Assembly (NCBI GenBank): GCA_000818945.1
Contig: KN805406.1
Coordinates: 62,001-126,000 of the forward strand
Direction of reading: 5' to 3'
Source of the DNA: Schizochytrium sp. CCTCC M209059
Lineage: Eukaryota > Sar > Bigyra > Thraustochytrida > Thraustochytriidae
DNA: 64,000 bases
A model generated the notes under the pieces. That model was not told the origin of the DNA. It ran no database searches and worked only from the letters and a program-made list of their open reading frames with translations. Each line of letters begins with the position of its first letter. Within the stretch, counting starts at the first letter, position 1. Of this stretch, positions 1-10,542 are shown piece after piece. The translations under genes and the position numbers were made by a program.

Positions 1-1655
1 TCCTCACGGGCCCAAAGGTTGCGCACAAAGGGGTTGGTAGACGTCTTCATGCAGTTGACGAGCGAATGAAAGAGGTTATCCATGTTCTTGAAGGCCATGT
101 CCTTGACCGAGTACGTGACATCACCGGCATAGTGCTTGATGGTGAAACCAGCCGTAAATGCCGAAGTGGAGCTGAGAATGCGCAAGTGCGGGTGGCTGGC
201 GACCGCAGACATGGACAGCTTTTCGATAAACTTGGTATCGGCCGTGTCCGAGTCGACAGCGTGCAGCGAGCGGCACGTGTCATCGAGGACGCGGAAGATT
301 CCCGGCGGGTTCCTGCCCTCGATGAGCTCCACCACGGTCTTATTGTCAAAGTACTTGATCTCGCGCCAGGGCAGACCCTCTTGGCGGTAGAGCTCCTGCT
401 CGCCGCGGATGGTGAGACTGATAAAGATTTGCTGCAGCTGCTCGTTCACGTAGTTGATACAGAGCTGCTCGAAACCGTTCTCCTTGAAGATTTCAAAGCC
501 GTAAATATCAAGAATACCAATGGTCTTGCCAAACTGGGCGTCGCGCGTGTACATGACAGAGTTGAGTTGCGCCACGATGAGGTCAAAGATGCGACTGTAC
601 ATTTCCTTGGCCAAAGCGTCGCGGATCTGCGAGGCCTGGTCGGCGTTCTGCGGAATGTTCACCACACTGGCGCGCCGGCCACCCATGGCCACCGTCTTGT
701 GGGTGATCGCCTTGAGCAGATCGGCCGGGGCAACGCCGAAAAGGTAGGCGGCCATCTCGAGCGAGTACTCGCCGCCGCGCTCGAGCTGCGCAGGCGCATC
801 GCGGCCCGTCAGCCGGGCGTTGCCCAGATGGAGAATACCACCCAGCACGGTAAAGAGGTACCACTGCTGATCCATGGGCACGCCGATCGTGTTGAAAGCC
901 TGCAAGACCTCTTGAAAGTCCTTGGCGTCGTCCATGCCATCCACGTAGGTGGTGCCTTGCGACAGATAAGCGTAGTCCTCGGCGCGTCCCAGCTGGCACT
1001 GGCTCAGGAGCTCGGGCCACCCGCCGGCGAGCAGACCGTAAAACACGTGGAAGCTGCGCTCGCCGCGGCCCGCATAGGTGACGCGACTCTTTTCGAGAAG
1101 AAAGTTGCTCGTCACGCCACCGACGGGCTCGCCTGCGCCGTTAAACTGCAGCTCGAGGTACTTTCCGAAGCGGGACGAGTTGTTGTTGCGCAAGGTTTTC
1201 GCGTTGCCAAAGGACTCGAGGAGCGGGTTCGACTGCAGGATGATCTGCTTCATGTTGGCCGAGACGCTCGAGGATCCGGACACGCTCGACACGTAGTGCA
1301 GAAGGAGCTTGGCGGACTCGGTCTTGCCGGCGCCGGACTCGCCACTGATGACCACGGCCTGGGGGCCCATTTCCTTCATGCCACGGTACGCGCGTTCGGC
1401 GAGGGCGTAAATGTGAGGTGACGAGTCGGAGAGCTTGGCCGTCTGGTACTTGCGCACGTGTTTCTCGCCGTAGATGGGCAGCGATCTGTACGGGTTCACA
1501 GCGATGATGACGTCGCCCACGGCGGTGTAGATCTTGTTCTTGTCGAGGCGGTGTTTGAGCTGGGTCACGATGTTCTCCACCGAGATCGAGCTCATGAGCG
1601 TCAGATCGTCCACGCCGTTCTGACGCTCCGTCATCTTGGTCATAAAGTAGCTCAT
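1..1655 (-). CDS. Myosin heavy chain motor domain, class I-like, 3' end outside window
   Basis: The reverse strand reads an uninterrupted myosin head of about 551 residues that runs off the window edge. Visible motor motifs are the P-loop GESGAGKTESAK, the switch I stretch NNNSSRFGKY, and the switch II/relay stretch DIYGFEIF. HYAGDVTYSV follows near the edge. There is no N-terminal SH3-like domain: the protein starts with a short leader and then GVDDLTLM, as class I myosins do, and ILQSNPLLESFGNAKT and SNFLLEKSRV are also class I-like. Family knowledge: an ATP-driven actin motor, with class I forms linking membrane to actin. The ATG at 1653-1655 (reverse) sits in GGCACCATGA and is the first Met before the motor. 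Converter, IQ and tail regions are not in the window, so the class call is provisional. Confidence 0.9.
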   Translation of the reverse strand, partial: MSYFMTKMTERQNGVDDLTLMSSISVENIVTQLKHRLDKNKIYTAVGDVIIAVNPYRSLPIYGEKHVRKYQTAKLSDSSPHIYALAERAYRGMKEMGPQAVVISGESGAGKTESAKLLLHYVSSVSGSSSVSANMKQIILQSNPLLESFGNAKTLRNNNSSRFGKYLELQFNGAGEPVGGVTSNFLLEKSRVTYAGRGERSFHVFYGLLAGGWPELLSQCQLGRAEDYAYLSQGTTYVDGMDDAKDFQEVLQAFNTIGVPMDQQWYLFTVLGGILHLGNARLTGRDAPAQLERGGEYSLEMAAYLFGVAPADLLKAITHKTVAMGGRRASVVNIPQNADQASQIRDALAKEMYSRIFDLIVAQLNSVMYTRDAQFGKTIGILDIYGFEIFKENGFEQLCINYVNEQLQQIFISLTIRGEQELYRQEGLPWREIKYFDNKTVVELIEGRNPPGIFRVLDDTCRSLHAVDSDTADTKFIEKLSMSAVASHPHLRILSSTSAFTAGFTIKHYAGDVTYSVKDMAFKNMDNLFHSLVNCMKTSTNPFVRNLWARE

Positions 1656-1942
1656 GGTGCCTGGTTCGCGCCGCGCCGCGCGCGGGCCCTCCTTCCTCGC
1701 TCGCTGCCTTGAGCTCGCTGGCTATGCTGTCCTCGCGCTCTCAATCTGACCAGACCCGATCAGATCAAAAGTCAGAAATCAGAAATCTGATCAGAAACCA
1801 GATCAAACCTGATCAGTTCACTTCGCTTCAGACCGCGAGGTAAAGCCGGCTGCGTGCTCCGATGCGCCCCCACGCGCTCGACCGGCGTCTCGCTCGCCCG
1901 TCCCTTTCAATCTCTCGCTCGCCCCTCGCCCGCGCGCGCGCC

Positions 1943-1973
<31 letters not shown>

Positions 1974-3924
1974 TCTGCGTTCTGCTTTCCCTCCCGCCGG
2001 CCTCTTCCGCACAGTCAGTCATACAGACGGTCATACAGACAGACAGTCAGTCATCCAGACAGTCAGTCATACAGACAGACACGGAGCCTGGCCGTGTGGC
2101 TGGCTGCTTGCCCCTGCTTCTGTCCCGTCTGCCTGGGCCCGCCTCCCTCCTGATGATACCTACTCGCGCGGCCTCCACGCGCAGGCACGCACGCACGCAC
2201 GGAGGGAGCATGCGGCGCCGAGGCACGCGCGCGTACCGGCCGCCGCCGCGCAGCGCAGCGCGACCCGGCGGCGAGCGAGCTGCACGCGCCGGAGGGAGGG
2301 AGGCAGGGCAAGGATGGCACGGCACGGCATGGCACGGCCCGGCATGGCGTGCACGGAGGAGGAGCGCGAGGCGAGCGGGGGAAAGGAAGCGGAAGCAGGG
2401 AGGCAGGGAGGGAGGGAAGGAAGGCGGCGAGCGATGGGGCGCGCGCCGCTTTTCATCGCGATGGCGCGCTGGATGCGCAGGAGCAGCGCCGCTGGCCGCT
2501 GGCCGGAAGAGAGAGGCGAGGTGACGAGGAGCCGCGGCTGGCCGGAGCCTGCGTGCGCTGGCGCTGCGTACAGTACGCGCGCGGCGCAGCTGAGCTGAGC
2601 CGGGCGCAGCTGCGAGGAGCTAGCTAGCTAGCTAGCTAGCTCTTGGGCGGAGGAGGCTGCACGCGCCGCGGCCAGGGATGCAGATGCAGGCCAGCGCCGC
2701 TCGGAGACCGCGTGCACGTGCCGGCGGGGCGGGCCGGCGTGCTGCTGCTGCTGCTGCTGCGTGCGCGGGAGCTGCGTGCGGCTACGTACGCGCCGCGCGG
2801 AGAGGCGCGCGCCAAGAATGAGCCTCGGGCAAGATCTACCTGCGTGCCGAGGACGGGAAGGAGAGACACGAGGTTGGTGGGTTCGCGCGCTCGGAGTCGG
2901 CGGCGACGTCGAACTTGAAGGCCGCGCGGGACGCGGGAGCGCCACGACGGTGAGGCAGGAGCGACGCGGCGCGCGCGGGGGCCGGAGGGCGGAGAGTGGA
3001 GCGGCGCTCTGCTGCTGGCAGCGGCGGCGAGGAGAGCGGCCGCGGGGCAAAAGAGGAGGTTCTCGTTCGTGCGCGCGTGTGCAAGAGTCGAGCGGGTGCT
3101 CAGGGACCCGAGGAATCGTCGGCGGGCAAAGCTGCTCTCGTGCCCCCTTTGGGAAGGGCGGCGATCTTGAGATTACCCTCTAGATTGGGGGGTATGGTGT
3201 GAGATCTCGGGGGCATTGCTTTTTTGGCTTTTTCATGTTTGTTTCACTTTTTGGCTACTATACACTATCAGTATACGCAAATTAGGTTTTGCTTATAGAT
3301 TGTGTTTTATTTCGACCAACCAACAAACACGCACACACTCTCTCACAGACAGACACGCACTCACACACAGACACACCAAAAAAAGCGCACGCACACAAAA
3401 CCCACGCACGCACGCACACACGCACGCACGCATCTGTGCTGCATTGCATGCTCGCACGCGGCCGTGAATGAAGAAGGGCAGGGCCTGCCCGGCCGGGAGC
3501 AGTGCGAAGGCGGACTGCAAGCGGTGACTGCGGTACGGCTCGCTGTCGGCAGATAGTCTTTGCGGCAGCTGCAGCGTGCGGTGGCAAGTCTTCAACATTC
3601 GTCGATCCAATCCACCATGGCCACTGCCATAAACAGCCTACGTACTACGTACCACCACCGCTCCCAGCCAGAGATGGGGAAAAAAGAAAAAAGAAAGGAA
3701 AAAAAAAAGGACTTCTTTCACTTATCGTGCACGATAATACACAACGGATAAGCCGGGCTCACTCACTGTCAGGGAGTCAAAAAAAGAGAGCAAGCCAGAG
3801 AAAAAAACAATCATTACCACTCACTCACTCGCGTGAACAAACAAACAAACAAACAATCAATCAAACAAAGAAACAAAGACCAGACAGCAAGAGCTGAAGG
3901 CGGCGCGCTTCTTCGCGCTTTCCC
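1656..3924. other. Long low-complexity spacer, no gene seen
   Basis: No open frame here looks like a protein. The region is a chain of simple repeats: GATCAGA-type words at about 1743-1815, (GA)n at 1948-1973, CAGT/CAGA words at 2013-2081, GGGA/GGCA purine runs, (AGCT)n at 2618-2641, (CTG)n at 2741-2760, and CA/CACG tracts at 3325-3435. The left part must hold the promoter of the reverse-strand myosin and the right part that of the forward gene at 3925. I cannot point to a specific element. Confidence 0.6.
1948..1973. repeat. (GA)n microsatellite
   Basis: Pure GA dinucleotide run about 290 bp upstream of the reverse-strand myosin start; in the gene's sense it reads (TC)n. Similar GA runs lie upstream of the genes at 21812 and 59169. 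Confidence 0.95.
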
Positions 3925-4608
3925 ATGAAGGTCCCGCGTCGCAAGGACCCGTTCGCGGTCCGCAACGAAGTCTTTGCCGACGGCACAGGAACCGGACCTG
4001 GTCCGCAACCCTGGCACCTGGGCGGCGCTGCCTCGCCCGCGTCAGCTGCGTCAAGCCGCCTCAAGGGTCAGAGCGAACTTGAGACCTCGCGCTCACCCGA
4101 TGCCAACGACACCCTCTCGCTCGCCGTCGTGCCGCAAGATTGGGTCGTGGCGACAGCAGAGGCAGCTGCGGCTCAGGCTGACCAGCGAGAACGACGAAAA
4201 ATCAAAGCCAATCCTGGCGCAGCCGAGGTCTGGCTCGCAGAGCGACGCCGTGGCGCTCCCTGGCGTGAACGCGCCGAGCGTCTTCAGCAAGTCGAAGACG
4301 AAAAGGCCAAGCGTGAACATGCTGTCAAGCGCGTCACCCTCCTTGCCAAACAAACCTGTGCTGGCATGAAGTCCGTCTACGGCATTCGATACGATCCCTC
4401 CGAACTCGCTCCTCTTATTTCCGATGCCATCAAGGAAATGCAAAAGCCAAACCATACCGCAGAATCTGCTCTTCTTGTCAAGGCTGTGCAATCGTATGAC
4501 CTCAAAGCTGTATGTAGGATACTCGGGCTCCATGTCACAACCAGCGCAAGGGATCCACCACCAAACCTTTCGATTCTATCGAAACCGCCGGTCCGGCCCA
4601 AGCCTTAA
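3925..4608 (+). CDS. Hypothetical protein, 227 aa
   Basis: An ATG-initiated frame (TTCCCATGAAGG) that I do not recognise. The N-terminal 80 residues are Pro/Ser/Gly-rich and probably disordered. Residues of about 80-140 are highly charged (ADQRERRKIK, WRERAERLQQ) and could form a helix or short coiled coil. Residues 140-205 look like a small helical domain (SVYGIRYDPSELAPLISDAI, then SALLVKAVQSYDLKAVCRIL). A GTATGT at 4510 and a CAG at 4542-4544 could bound a 35-bp intron; splicing would replace the last residues with a tail ending SFKRRP at 4650. That intron would be shorter than the others seen here, so the unspliced frame is kept. Convergent with the AMP deaminase gene, 227 bp apart. Confidence 0.6.
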   Translation: MKVPRRKDPFAVRNEVFADGTGTGPGPQPWHLGGAASPASAASSRLKGQSELETSRSPDANDTLSLAVVPQDWVVATAEAAAAQADQRERRKIKANPGAAEVWLAERRRGAPWRERAERLQQVEDEKAKREHAVKRVTLLAKQTCAGMKSVYGIRYDPSELAPLISDAIKEMQKPNHTAESALLVKAVQSYDLKAVCRILGLHVTTSARDPPPNLSILSKPPVRPKP

Positions 4609-4835
4609 GCCCAGCGACAGCAATTATTTCCTTCAAGCGCCGCCCATGATTTTATATACGAGTGTAAAATGATCTTCTATTCTTTTTCTTCTTCCAAGCG
4701 CTCTTCTTTCGCTGTTGATTGGGCACGAGTAACAAAGAAAAAAGCTCGCATGGTGCTCTGCATCGCTCCATTTCGATCCTGAATCCTTTCTTTTGGTTCC
4801 AAAAAAAAAAACTTTCTTGATTTCCACGTTCGCGT

Positions 4836-7382
4836 CTAAATTTCCGCGTTCGCGCGATAACGCACAAAGTCCCACTCCGCTTGCAAACGCTCGCGACGGT
4901 ACAGCACGCGAATGTTCGGCACATTGGTGTGCGTAATGTTGTTGCCGCAGTGCTTCGAGTCCGACTCGAGGTAGCCCTCACCGAGAAAGTGACGCTTGTA
5001 CGGATGCTCATAGCCCGATTGCAGCACCGAGTTCTTGGCAATCTCACAAACGTCCGTCGAGGAAAGACGCCAAATCTGCGACGCAATGCTATACTCCTCC
5101 ACGAGCGGGTCCTTGGAAAGGTGCAGCAAGAGCGGGTCATCCGTAGACAAACTCACATTGAGACCACGCGCGAAAAAGGTCGGAAAAGGGTTCGCCTGGT
5201 AATCCAGAAACAGCTTGCAGTTCGATGTCGGCGACAGCGCCATACCGATTTGCGTCAGGTAGTACAGATACTGCAACGTCGGCGCCTTGCGCAGCAAAAT
5301 GCCGTGATTGATTCCGCTCGCGCACAAAAAGGTGGCCGCGAGGTTGTTAAAGTCACCAGCTTCACCCGCATGAGGCCGAAAGGAAAACTCCGACATGCCA
5401 AGCTTGCGTCGAAGACCGTTCAACGTGTACAGGTTTGCATAAATGTAGTAAACCCAGTACGAGTACGGCGGATTCTCTGGCTGATCCCAGTCGCTGGGCA
5501 AGGGAAGGTCATGCGAGGTGTTGCGTTCCAGCTTGCTCTCGTCGTCAACGCAGTCAAACCCAGTCACCATGTTCAGGAAATTGTCCAACTCAGGATTCGA
5601 GCCCGGGTCAAGCGTCACCGCAAAGAGCGGCTCAAAGATGTTCGTCAACATGTCCTGAAAATTCTGTACTTGGCCCGTCGCCTTGTACACTGCATACAGA
5701 CGCGGAATCTGCACCATCCACCGGACATTCGGTGACGCCAGCTCGTTCGTTGCGTACCACGTGCCCAGCTTGGCCCACTCGAGAGGGTTACGGCCGTACA
5801 CGGACACGCGCGGCTCCATCATGACATATTTATTGGCCTCCGCATCCGAAAATACCTCCTTGGTGATCTCCGCCAAATACCGGCCAGCCAGCAGGTTATC
5901 CGTCTTGATGAAGATCTCGCGCAGACGCGACTCCCCAATCGGATTGTACTTGAGGTTAAATCGATCGAAACGGTGAAAGGTGTCGCTGGCGTGCATGTCG
6001 AGCGTGTCGATGCTCAGGTCGTACGCCGTGAGCTTGAGGGAACGAAAGACCTCGGACAGCGTCAAAAATTTGCCGTCGCGCTTAATGACGACCTCGTTCG
6101 GACACTTTTTCAGCTTGCTCTTGATGAAGCGCAAGAGGTGCTTTTGGTTCATGATGGCCGAGTGGTGAATGTGTGTGTCTACTTTTCGCACATTATAAAA
6201 GTCGCGATGAGGGACTGCCTTTTGCACCTCATTCTCCCGCTCCGCGTTCAGCAGTCGGTGCAGGGAAAACAACGACTCGAGCAGCTCAAGCCGCTGATAG
6301 CACAGCGACTTGCACGCAGCATCGTGGACTGTGCCTACGAGGGTGAACAGGTCATTGTAGAATTCCGTCACCGTCGGCGGCTGCGAAAGCATCGCAGTCT
6401 CTCCTTTGGCCCAAAGCGACTTGGCGCCCTCGCCCACGGTCACCTGCATCACACCATCTACAAAACCAACTTGGAAATCGCTCGGGCCGAGCTTTTGCCG
6501 CTTTGTCCAAAGACTCTCTTCCTCCGATGCAGGAAAGGGCACAAAGGGCGGGTCGAGACGACGCCGGAACGCTGATGGGCCCTTGCGTTGTTGGAGGGCC
6601 TCTCGCTCGCGCACATACGCTGCCTCGAACTTGCTCTCATCAAGACCACCCCAATACGGTTTGCCCTCGTTCGAGTTACGCTGGTACTTTTTACGAAATT
6701 CTGTCGCCTCCAAAAGACGGCTGCAGACCTCCTTGGTCTCTTGCGAGATTGGGGCATCCGAGTCGTCGATCGACACGCGCTGGAAGCGATCCATCACTTC
6801 TTCGAGGCCCTCTTCCGCGCCATGGACCGGAATATCCGGCACAAAAATCTCAGCCAAGTCATCACCGCCCTCCGCGCCGTCGACATCCTCCTCGCCCAGA
6901 TCGCCGCCCTCGTCCACCTCGCCGTCGCTCAAGGCTCCTCCGTCAAGAAGTCCTTGGTGTCCCCGTTCAGATCCAAAGCTCGCAGCGCTCTCTTGGCGCG
7001 TATCTTCAAAACTTCCGCCTTTGGACCGTGCGCGATGCCGAGGACTCACGCTCTGTTTGCGGCGAATGAGGTCAAAGACCTGCATCTTTTCGCGCTCCAA
7101 GGCGCTCTGACGCGACTGCATCTCGAGCTGCTCGGCGTCCAGCGCCAGGACATGGGGCACTTCCCGGGGTCGCGGGCTTCCGCTCACGCTCGAGCCTCCC
7201 GAAGCCGCAGACACCGAAGACGAAGGCACTGCCGATTTCCCGGGCACTGCAATGGCGCCCGTCGCGCCTAGCTCTCCTTCGCCGCTGCCCTCAGCGCCAA
7301 GTCGCGTCAGCGTTGGGCTCGCGCCGCGTTGCATCTTGACCGCTGTCGCGCCGTCAGCCTTTTTCTCGTCCGCGTCGCTCAT
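4836..7382 (-). CDS. AMP deaminase
   Basis: 848-residue AMP deaminase (AMP + H2O to IMP + NH3), cytosolic purine nucleotide cycle, of the adenosine/AMP deaminase amidohydrolase superfamily. The C-terminal catalytic half carries the zinc-binding KVDTHIHHSA near residue 402, HAGEAGD near 670 and LSTDDPLLLH near 745. The stretch EPRVSVYGRNPLEWAKLGTW is diagnostic of the family. The N-terminal ~300 residues are acidic and Ser/Gly-rich, likely a regulatory, poorly conserved region as in other AMPDs. The open frame extends 68 codons further upstream but only from a TTG; the first ATG (7380-7382, reverse) gives MSDADEKK and is chosen. No intron is evident. Confidence 0.95.
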   Translation of the reverse strand: MSDADEKKADGATAVKMQRGASPTLTRLGAEGSGEGELGATGAIAVPGKSAVPSSSVSAASGGSSVSGSPRPREVPHVLALDAEQLEMQSRQSALEREKMQVFDLIRRKQSVSPRHRARSKGGSFEDTRQESAASFGSERGHQGLLDGGALSDGEVDEGGDLGEEDVDGAEGGDDLAEIFVPDIPVHGAEEGLEEVMDRFQRVSIDDSDAPISQETKEVCSRLLEATEFRKKYQRNSNEGKPYWGGLDESKFEAAYVREREALQQRKGPSAFRRRLDPPFVPFPASEEESLWTKRQKLGPSDFQVGFVDGVMQVTVGEGAKSLWAKGETAMLSQPPTVTEFYNDLFTLVGTVHDAACKSLCYQRLELLESLFSLHRLLNAERENEVQKAVPHRDFYNVRKVDTHIHHSAIMNQKHLLRFIKSKLKKCPNEVVIKRDGKFLTLSEVFRSLKLTAYDLSIDTLDMHASDTFHRFDRFNLKYNPIGESRLREIFIKTDNLLAGRYLAEITKEVFSDAEANKYVMMEPRVSVYGRNPLEWAKLGTWYATNELASPNVRWMVQIPRLYAVYKATGQVQNFQDMLTNIFEPLFAVTLDPGSNPELDNFLNMVTGFDCVDDESKLERNTSHDLPLPSDWDQPENPPYSYWVYYIYANLYTLNGLRRKLGMSEFSFRPHAGEAGDFNNLAATFLCASGINHGILLRKAPTLQYLYYLTQIGMALSPTSNCKLFLDYQANPFPTFFARGLNVSLSTDDPLLLHLSKDPLVEEYSIASQIWRLSSTDVCEIAKNSVLQSGYEHPYKRHFLGEGYLESDSKHCGNNITHTNVPNIRVLYRRERLQAEWDFVRYRANAEI

Positions 7383-8380
7383 CGCGCCTCGCTCTGTATC
7401 CACGTCAGCCAAATCGGGCTCCGCACGTTCGTACGTCCGCGCGGCAAGCCTCTGTACGGCCTCGGCGTCACGCGTATCGCAGCCTGCAGCACAGCGCAGC
7501 AGTCCTGCCTCGCGCGCTCCGCCTCGATGTGCTTTTGCCGGTATTCGCTCCCTTTCAACTTGCTTTTGCTTTCGGGGGAACAACAACAGCTTCTAACAAC
7601 AACAAAACGGAGCGAGAGGGTCGCGTCGTCGCCGCGCTCGAGGCCGTTGCCGCGCTCGGCGTCCTCCAGGCTCGCTGCAAAGTCGACGTCGGCCACGCGC
7701 CCGGCGCGCGGTCCTCCTCGCGGCCTCCTCGCGGCCGGCAGGGTCGCGCGTTTCGAATTTGAATTTGCGCCTGGCGGGCTTTGGTTTGGGTTTTGAATTT
7801 GGGATCTATGTCTGCGATCCTGGACCCGGCACGCAAAAGCCTGGCGAGCGAGACCTCGGGACCGCGAGTCCAGGCCAGCGGCTGCGACCGCCACAGCCAC
7901 TGCGAGCGCCGCGGGGTGACAGGCACGAGCGCGCGGCCGCGCCGAATGCCCGCCGCAGCCGCAGCCGCGCGACTCGTTCGAGCTTGCGCGCAACGCGGCT
8001 CGAGACGTGCCGTGGCTGGGATGAGGCTTTTCAGATAGATAGTCCAAGGGTGGAATATCTTAATAAAATATAGTCTAGGAACTAGTGCGCACTAGTTGGT
8101 GGGGAAAGAAAAAATAAAATGGCCGTTCATCAATTGACGGACGGACTCTCTCGGACGCGGACCAGAAGAGCGCACGGAAGAGCAACTCGGATTTGGACTT
8201 GAACGCAAACGCGGCGCCGCGTGGTTTCATCTAAAAATACCAAACGCAGACGCTGGGGAGCGCGCATGTGACACAGGATCGTGCAATCAAGCAAGAGAGC
8301 GAGTCGTGTACGCTGAAGGATATTTCAAGCGAAAAAGTCACGAAAAAGTTTGAAAAGAGGACTTTTTGGGCCTCGCAACG
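7383..8380. other. Divergent intergenic region (AMP deaminase / LRR protein)
   Basis: About 1 kb between two divergent starts, so it should hold both promoters. No credible gene. It contains a perfect 18-bp palindrome (listed separately) and A-rich stretches around 8060 and 8110. Confidence 0.55.
8080..8097. promoter_or_regulatory. Perfect 18-bp palindrome
   Basis: AACTAGTGC followed by its exact reverse complement GCACTAGTT, no spacer. It lies 284 bp upstream of the LRR gene ATG and about 700 bp from the AMP deaminase ATG. A dimeric transcription-factor site is a reasonable inference. Confidence 0.4.
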
Positions 8381-10036
8381 ATGGACGACGACGCGCAAAC
8401 CTCGACGACAAACAACTCACAGATGTCGCCGGGACGCGCTCAAGATGCTGAGGTGAACGATAGGAAAGAAGAACCAATACCTTCCTCGGTATACCAAAAC
8501 CAACGAAGACAGCGCCCCGCTCTTATAAACGGTGCCAAGCAACTTTTGAGCCACAGACCTGCAGCAACCGGAAATCGTGCATCACCAAGCAACACAAACG
8601 TCGTTGCAGCGCGCTTCAAGATACTTGATGTGGCCAATGCCACGCACGCAAGACTCTTCCGCTCCTGGCACGTCACCGAAGCAGAAAGAGAAGAATTTGC
8701 AAATGGCAAGTCTATCATTGCACAAGTCGACCTTCACATGTGCAGACTACGCGAGACTTCCAAGCTCGATTTTGACATGCGTGATGAAAACGATACTCCC
8801 ATTACCTATGTCCACATCGATGCCTCGCTCAACTACTTTGAAAGTATCCCTAACGCTTTGGAGACGTGCGCTGCAGGCCTGCGTAGTCTGGACCTGTCAC
8901 TGAACCAGATTCGCAGACCCCATTCAGTCGCTGCCTTTGCTGGTCTCACGGTGCTCAAGATGGCACGTAACGGAATTGAAGCATTGCCCGACAACTTTGT
9001 CAGTGGCTGTACTCGTTTGTGCGAACTCGATTTAAGCTGCAACAAGCTTTCTACGCTTCCAAAGCTCGATGAGCTCGTAAATCTCCGCAGTCTAAACTTG
9101 CGAGGAAATCAGTTCGTCGTATTGCAAGGTGTTGCTACTCTCCGAAGCCTGGAATCCCTGAATCTAGCCAGCAACATGCTGCAGGATATTACCGATCTTG
9201 CGCGAGTTCAGACGTTGTGCACGCTCGACCTCGCAAGCAATCAGCTCGACGACCTTCTCGAAGTGCGTGACATTATTCTCTGTCTTCCCAAGCTCGAAGC
9301 GCTTAAACTTTCGGGCAATCCCGTCTCGCGCGAACGCAACTATCGCATGGTTATTAATGAGAATCCCTCCATCGTGAAATTCGACAGCGCCAAGGTAACG
9401 AAAGGCGCTCGGGACCAATGGAAGCAAAGAAAGCTTCAGGCTGACATGAATCATATTGTTCACGAAACGAGCACACACTATATGCGTTGGATCGAGATGG
9501 AAGCTCGCCAGAAACAGGCTGCTCTTGACATGCTACGCAAACGGGAACAAGAAATCGAGAACGCTTTTGTCTCATACCGCAAGAGCATGGAAGCTGAGCT
9601 CGAGGAATGCATCCAGTACATTCAGGACCTTGCCGAAAATCCACATGAATACGATGCTTCTTTTCTCGGGTCCATTGACGGACACAAACAGTGGCAGGCC
9701 TATCTGGATGCGGCGGATACTGCTCGTGCAAAGACGCATGAAGAGGAACTCTCGCGACTTCGGTCGGCCCTTGAGCAACGCGTTCTCATCAAGGCTGAGA
9801 CGGACGCGTACGCAGGTAAACTCCGTCTCCTCGCACGCGAGCGACCATCCGTGTGGCAGGAGATTAAGCGAAAAGAGCTTACTTCGCGCGCCACACGCGA
9901 GGAAATTGATGATGCTGAAAGTGCCAGCATCCGTGATGCTCGAGAAGCAGCTCGCGCGCGACTCAACGCAAGAGCAAATGAAAGGAGCAATTTGCTTGCC
10001 GAAGCTGCACTCGACGCAAATCTCTCGCTTTCCTGA
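8381..10036 (+). CDS. Leucine-rich repeat / coiled-coil protein (SDS22-like repeats)
   Basis: 551 residues from the ATG at 8381 (GCAACGATGG; the frame extends a little upstream only from a TTG). Residues of about 145-330 hold at least seven leucine-rich repeats of 21-24 residues with the pattern LxxLDLxxNxI/L (LRSLDLSLNQI, LCELDLSCNKL, LRSLNLRGNQF, LESLNLASNML, LCTLDLASNQL). They end in an LRR cap (LEALKLSGNPVSRERNYR). The remaining ~220 residues are helical and charged, likely coiled coil (ALDMLRKREQEIENAF, ARAKTHEEELSRLRSALEQR). This architecture is shared with axonemal and centrosomal LRR proteins, so a flagellar or cytoskeletal scaffold role is possible, but nothing here proves it. No intron seen. 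Confidence 0.8.
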   Translation: MDDDAQTSTTNNSQMSPGRAQDAEVNDRKEEPIPSSVYQNQRRQRPALINGAKQLLSHRPAATGNRASPSNTNVVAARFKILDVANATHARLFRSWHVTEAEREEFANGKSIIAQVDLHMCRLRETSKLDFDMRDENDTPITYVHIDASLNYFESIPNALETCAAGLRSLDLSLNQIRRPHSVAAFAGLTVLKMARNGIEALPDNFVSGCTRLCELDLSCNKLSTLPKLDELVNLRSLNLRGNQFVVLQGVATLRSLESLNLASNMLQDITDLARVQTLCTLDLASNQLDDLLEVRDIILCLPKLEALKLSGNPVSRERNYRMVINENPSIVKFDSAKVTKGARDQWKQRKLQADMNHIVHETSTHYMRWIEMEARQKQAALDMLRKREQEIENAFVSYRKSMEAELEECIQYIQDLAENPHEYDASFLGSIDGHKQWQAYLDAADTARAKTHEEELSRLRSALEQRVLIKAETDAYAGKLRLLARERPSVWQEIKRKELTSRATREEIDDAESASIRDAREAARARLNARANERSNLLAEAALDANLSLS

Positions 10037-10542
10037 CGAATACAATGAAAATCTTCTCCGCTTTGTAGAAAAGAATGGCGGCGCTTGATCAGCGGCCATG
10101 CCACGTCATTCCTGGCTGACTCCCTTTTCCCCCCTTGTCAGTGACCGCCCTCATTTGCTCCTCGAGGTGTGGATCGCATTATTCGATCTCGGCAACATTA
10201 TGTGCTTGCTTTGCTCTCCGACGGGAATCAGAGACTAACTCCTTGCTCGTAATTCTCTGCATTGTGTTCCGAATTTTAGCGTTGAAGTATACGTACGTAT
10301 ATTATTGCTCAGGTCATGGATGAGTCCGAACTTCAACAAAAGCTTAGCTGTTCGGCGCCTGCTCGGCCGAGCGAGCAGTACGTGATTCGAGAAGTTGCAG
10401 CAGGAGTCGCGAGTCTTAGACGCAGGACGTTACCACGTGCGAGCGCCGAGGGCAAGGTCCGTGCTGCCATACGGCAAAGCGAGCCCGAGCGCGGCAAGAC
10501 GAGGTAAGGGGCCGGGGGGGTGGTTTTTATCAGATTTCGCTC
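10037..10542. other. Intergenic, tandem same-strand genes, with possible uORF
   Basis: About 500 bp containing the LRR gene 3' UTR and the presumptive promoter/5' UTR of the N-acetyltransferase gene. The only notable item is the 63-codon ATG frame at 10316-10507. Confidence 0.5.
10316..10507 (+). other. Possible upstream ORF or first exon, 63 codons
   Basis: ATG in GGTCATGGATG, reading MDESELQQKLSCSAPARPSE and onward to a TAA 35 bp before the ATG of the N-acetyltransferase gene. It could be a translated uORF. It could also be a first exon: a GT at 10457 and the AG of TTTTTATCAG at 10533 would join it in frame to the main ORF, though that donor is weak. No homology is recognised. Confidence 0.25.

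Noticed and set aside
66..1421. 451-codon forward open frame
   Set aside because: Exact antisense of the conserved myosin motor on the reverse strand.
4510..4544. 35-bp intron in the 227-aa hypothetical gene
   Set aside because: GT and AG are present and the alternative tail looks plausible, but it is shorter than every other intron inferred here; kept only as an alternative.
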